Both the position numbers and the translations under genes were made by a program. A DNA stretch of 35,259 nucleotides from UBA7236 sp964638865. GTDB taxonomy: Bacteria; Bacteroidota; Bacteroidia; Chitinophagales; BACL12. The DNA is taken from contig CAZXBG010000018.1 of NCBI GenBank assembly GCA_964638865.1, positions 1 through 35,259 on the forward strand. The letters are read 5' to 3'. How positions within the stretch are numbered: position 1 is the stretch's first letter; each line of letters opens with the position of its first letter. This document shows, one piece after another, positions 33,016 through 35,259 of the stretch. The notes below the pieces were generated by a model. It saw only the letters and a program-made list of their open reading frames with translations, was not told the origin of the DNA and searched no databases.

Positions 33016-33999
33016 GTGAAACCATCAAATCTTTCAATCGATTCAAGTGGATTAAATTATAATTCCTTTGGGATGATGATGGTGGGGAGGAGTTGGAGTG
33101 GAGGGAGTGAGTATAGGTATGGCTTTGATGGAATGGAGAATGAAGATGAAATTGCGGGAAATAATAATGCTTTGGATTTTGGAGCAAGGATGTATGATGC
33201 AAGGTTGGGGAGGTGGTTGAGTGTTGATCCATTATTTGCCAAATATTCATCCTTTAGCCCTTATTCGTTTGTAATAAATTCGCCAATATATTTTGTAGAT
33301 CTTGATGGAAGGGATATTAAGGGTGGTTTTAGTGTTGTGAATAGGTCAGGAGAGCCAATTATTATTGTTGGCAATGGGTTAATAATATCATATACGATGC
33401 AAGGTAAGACTTTAAGGGATTATGATTACAAATATTCTCATAATTCCATCAGTGGCGGCCCATTAAATACTTCATTCATTCTTGAAAATAATCAAAGATT
33501 TAAAGCCATTGTACATGAAACAAAAATTTTTACCGCTGATGGTTCCATAGCAACGACAAAAACGTTTTCTGGTGAGATTTGGGACGTGTCTAACCCAGAT
33601 AAGCCATACTTAGTTGGTACAACTGAAGTGTTTGACATAGATGGAATTGATCTCACATCTGGACAATCTGTAAATAATGAAGATGGAATTTTATTTTATG
33701 AATCTGATATAGACATGACTAAGTCCCAAGATGATGATATGGTAAAATTTGACAATAACGATGACAATAAATGGGATGGTAATATTGATGTTAAATTTCA
33801 CTCACCAAAAAATAATGCAGTAAATGGGGTTCTAGGTAGGGAGCCATCCATTGAAAATGATTCAAAGGTGATAATAAGTTCAGAGAATGGCGGATTAGTT
33901 TTTGATGTAAGAACAAAGACTGGTGTTGGTATAAAAGGTAAAATTGAAGAAGCTGGTGAGAGTCCAACAATTGCATATCCAACGTTAAAAGAAGATTAG
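33016..33999 (+). CDS. orphan RHS core with unrecognised C-terminal domain
   Basis: 327 aa from GTG. Residues 1-100 align with module 1 without gaps and carry the same core marks (NSFGMMMVGRSW, YRYGFDGMENEDEI, DFGARMYDARLGRWLSVDPL, VDLDGRD). A 34-bp stretch, 33063-33096, is identical to 31291-31324 in module 1. From residue about 101 the protein is unrelated to module 1. It is a mostly beta domain with an Asp/Asn-rich loop (DDDMVKFDNNDDNKWDGN) that could bind calcium. I see no catalytic motif. The core DNA is strongly G-rich and C-poor. Two small membrane-protein genes follow at once. A toxin role is inferred from architecture. Confidence 0.8.
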   Translation: MKPSNLSIDSSGLNYNSFGMMMVGRSWSGGSEYRYGFDGMENEDEIAGNNNALDFGARMYDARLGRWLSVDPLFAKYSSFSPYSFVINSPIYFVDLDGRDIKGGFSVVNRSGEPIIIVGNGLIISYTMQGKTLRDYDYKYSHNSISGGPLNTSFILENNQRFKAIVHETKIFTADGSIATTKTFSGEIWDVSNPDKPYLVGTTEVFDIDGIDLTSGQSVNNEDGILFYESDIDMTKSQDDDMVKFDNNDDNKWDGNIDVKFHSPKNNAVNGVLGREPSIENDSKVIISSENGGLVFDVRTKTGVGIKGKIEEAGESPTIAYPTLKED

Positions 34000-34000
34000 T

Positions 34001-34408
34001 ATGAAACTTTTAAACCTATTTACCGGATCGATGATCTTAATTATGGGGATTATTATGTTTAGGCATTCTTATAAAATGCCTCAATATACTGGCAATGAGT
34101 TGTCTGACTACGCATTTACTGCATATCAGCTTAATAGTATGAAATGCGATGAAAAAGAATACTTATACAAAACTGATTGGTATTATTTAAGGAATGTTAT
34201 GCTTGATTATGTAATGATTGCAAAAATGTGCAATGAAAATGATTGCGAAATGTTACCGCTGTTTGAATCGAAATACGATACGTATATACATATTTTAGCC
34301 ACGCAGGATTCTAATAGTATTAAGTCAATTATTTACTTAGATGACTTAAAAGGATTTGAAATTTTAATTCAACAATTAAAGGAAAAATGCAATGAAACTG
34401 AAAATTGA
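34001..34408 (+). CDS. small membrane-anchored protein, candidate partner of RHS module 2
   Basis: 135 aa. The N-terminus (MKLLNLFTGSMILIMGIIMF) is hydrophobic and should be a membrane anchor or uncleaved signal. The rest is soluble, with several Cys (CDEKE, CNENDCEM) and a helical C-terminus. No family is recognised. The ATG is 1 bp after the stop of the RHS gene and the end overlaps the next gene by 17 bp, so translation is probably coupled. Position suggests an immunity role. Confidence 0.65.
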   Translation: MKLLNLFTGSMILIMGIIMFRHSYKMPQYTGNELSDYAFTAYQLNSMKCDEKEYLYKTDWYYLRNVMLDYVMIAKMCNENDCEMLPLFESKYDTYIHILATQDSNSIKSIIYLDDLKGFEILIQQLKEKCNETEN

Positions 34409-34703
34409 GTTAATTCCGTTGGCATTATTTTTGTTTAACATTCTGTTATTAATTTATTATTTAATTTTTTGGAGTTATTATTCTCCTAAAGCGCTTGTTT
34501 TGATGACTCAATATGCATTCGACAAATGTGTTTTGGTAATACATTTGTTACAGGGAATATCATACTACTTTATTTTAATAAAGGAAAGTGTAAGAGAAAT
34601 AAAATTAAGAATAATAATAGTTAATATTGTAGTAAGCCTATTTCTTCTATTTTATTTATTGTTTTATCAGAAATATTTCCCTTTTGTATTTTTCAATCCT
34701 TGA
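34392..34703 (+). CDS. small polytopic membrane protein
   Basis: 103 aa with about three transmembrane segments (IPLALFLFNILLLIYYLIFW; a middle stretch around LVIHLLQGISYYFILI; IIIVNIVVSLFLLFYLLFY) and a charged loop (KESVREIKLR). No family is recognised. It overlaps the previous gene by 17 bp and so belongs to the same transcript. It may be a second immunity component or a protein of the inner-membrane target pathway; the sequence does not decide this. Confidence 0.6.
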   Translation: MKLKIELIPLALFLFNILLLIYYLIFWSYYSPKALVLMTQYAFDKCVLVIHLLQGISYYFILIKESVREIKLRIIIVNIVVSLFLLFYLLFYQKYFPFVFFNP

Positions 34704-34723
34704 TTAATCTATTAGAAGCCATC

Positions 34724-34864
34724 TCAAAATTGGTTTGATAATATTTAAATGCAAGCCAGCTGCAATAAGCCAAGAAAATTTACATCATAATTTTCATGTC
34801 TAACAACGTAAGCATACGGTAAACTACATCTTGCAAGATTAAATACTTCATGTTCTCTTTGCAT
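34724..34864 (-). pseudogene. possible IS5-like transposase C-terminal remnant
   Basis: On the minus strand, from about 34864, a frame reads VVRHENYDVNFLGLLQLACI, stop (34745-34747), then ILSNQF, stop (34724-34726). This resembles the C-terminal pattern of IS5-family transposases (a basic RxE segment, then GF/LxQLAxI...RxF) with one in-frame stop. The frame stays open leftwards to about 34950 but is not recognisable there. No terminal repeats or N-terminal catalytic part were found. I propose a decayed insertion fragment. Otherwise the gene-free stretch 34704-35129 holds only the module 3 leader. Confidence 0.35.
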
Positions 34865-35086
34865 GTATGGATAAATGAATGAAAATAAATTTTCCATTGC
34901 ATGTAACTCAATGGAAAGAAACAGGGCTTTCGATGGCAGCTTACTGCAAGTAACATGGGTTTAATTACCAGACTTTATGTATTCATTGAGTCGTATGAAG
35001 AAAAAAGAAAATTCTTCAACCAAGCGGACTACTTATATTCGACTTGATGTTCCGGAAAAAATTACTTCGTTCAGCTTTCTAAAACG

Positions 35087-35129
35087 CCAAAACATACAAA
35101 ATCTGCAATTTTTTCGTTACTTTTAAATC
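35087..35129 (+). promoter_or_regulatory. conserved leader of RHS module 3, with -7-like box
   Basis: Homologous to 31201-31243. TACTTTTA at 35118-35125 lies 4 nt before the GTG, and CGTTA-TTTTAAATCGTG is shared with module 1 except for one base. Confidence 0.5.
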
Positions 35130-35259
35130 GTGAAAGAACCATACACCACAAATGTTTCAGGCAGGGTAGACTCTGATCCCTTTGGGATGATGATGGAGGG
35201 TAGATCATGGACCGTTGGGAGTGAGTATAGGTATAGTTTTAATGGAATGGAGCATGATG
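35130..35259 (+). CDS. third orphan RHS core, cut by the window end
   Basis: The frame from GTG at 35130 runs open to the window edge (43 codons). It contains the core marks DPFGMMMEGRSW and SEYRYSFNGMEHD in the same order and spacing as modules 1 and 2. The CCTTTGGGATGATGATGG stretch at 35179-35196 is shared at DNA level with both. The variable C-terminal domain and any partner gene lie beyond the window. Confidence 0.75.
   Translation, partial: MKEPYTTNVSGRVDSDPFGMMMEGRSWTVGSEYRYSFNGMEHD

Noticed and set aside
32900..33250. Minus-strand frames over the RHS module 2 core
   Set aside because: They are shadows of the G-rich, C-poor core strand, giving His/Ser/Pro-rich nonsense.
34995..35126. 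43-codon plus-strand frame just before RHS module 3
   Set aside because: It starts plausibly (Met followed by lysines), but its end overlaps the conserved leader of module 3, its frame is not kept in module 1, and no family is recognised.

Overview
The window looks like a chromosome segment of a member of the Bacteroidota, most plausibly a Chitinophagales, Saprospirales or Sphingobacteriales-like environmental lineage. The evidence is the AT-rich sequence, many secreted proteins and lipoproteins, a TANFOR-domain giant protein, a sensor kinase with 'two-component regulator propeller' repeats, Bacteroidota-type RHS cores, and upstream boxes that fit the Bacteroidota -7 promoter consensus TAnnTTTG rather than a TATAAT box. 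A run of exactly 100 N at 4072-4171 marks a scaffold gap, so this is a draft or metagenome-derived assembly.

Region 1 (1-5150) holds, on the minus strand, a MeaB-type GTPase, an outer-membrane barrel protein behind its own terminator, and a nitroreductase. A divergent DUF3179 lipoprotein gene follows, then the assembly gap, then a small lipoprotein gene flanked by arrays of 7-bp tandem repeats. Region 2 (5152-13856) is a long co-directional minus-strand housekeeping and envelope cluster. In transcription order it encodes a HerA-like ATPase, an OmpA-family lipoprotein, TatC, RpiB, an M28 peptidase, a TPM-domain membrane protein and a Tat/lipoprotein-signal amine oxidase. Region 3 (13956-16012) holds radA, transcribed away from the HerA-like gene, and a Blc-type lipocalin gene.

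Region 4 (16235-30392) is the first accessory region. Three minus-strand genes lie 3 and 9 bp apart and encode a C-terminal-Phe outer-membrane barrel, a 2178-residue TANFOR giant and an FN3-type secreted protein. They are transcribed away from a large propeller sensor histidine kinase gene and its NarL/LuxR-type response regulator gene. The layout suggests one regulated cell-surface system, which I do not recognise as a described one.

Region 5 (30525-35259) is the second accessory region. It is an array of short 'orphan' RHS-core genes, each starting with GTG at the same point of the core. Two are complete, with different C-terminal domains (one carries an HExxH motif), and each is followed at once by a small membrane or lipoprotein gene that could be an immunity partner. 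A third core begins at 35130 and runs off the window. All three GTG starts sit exactly 4 nt after a TAnnTTTA box. A decayed IS5-like transposase tail and a strong GC-rich hairpin lie between the modules. No rRNA, tRNA or CRISPR array was seen.
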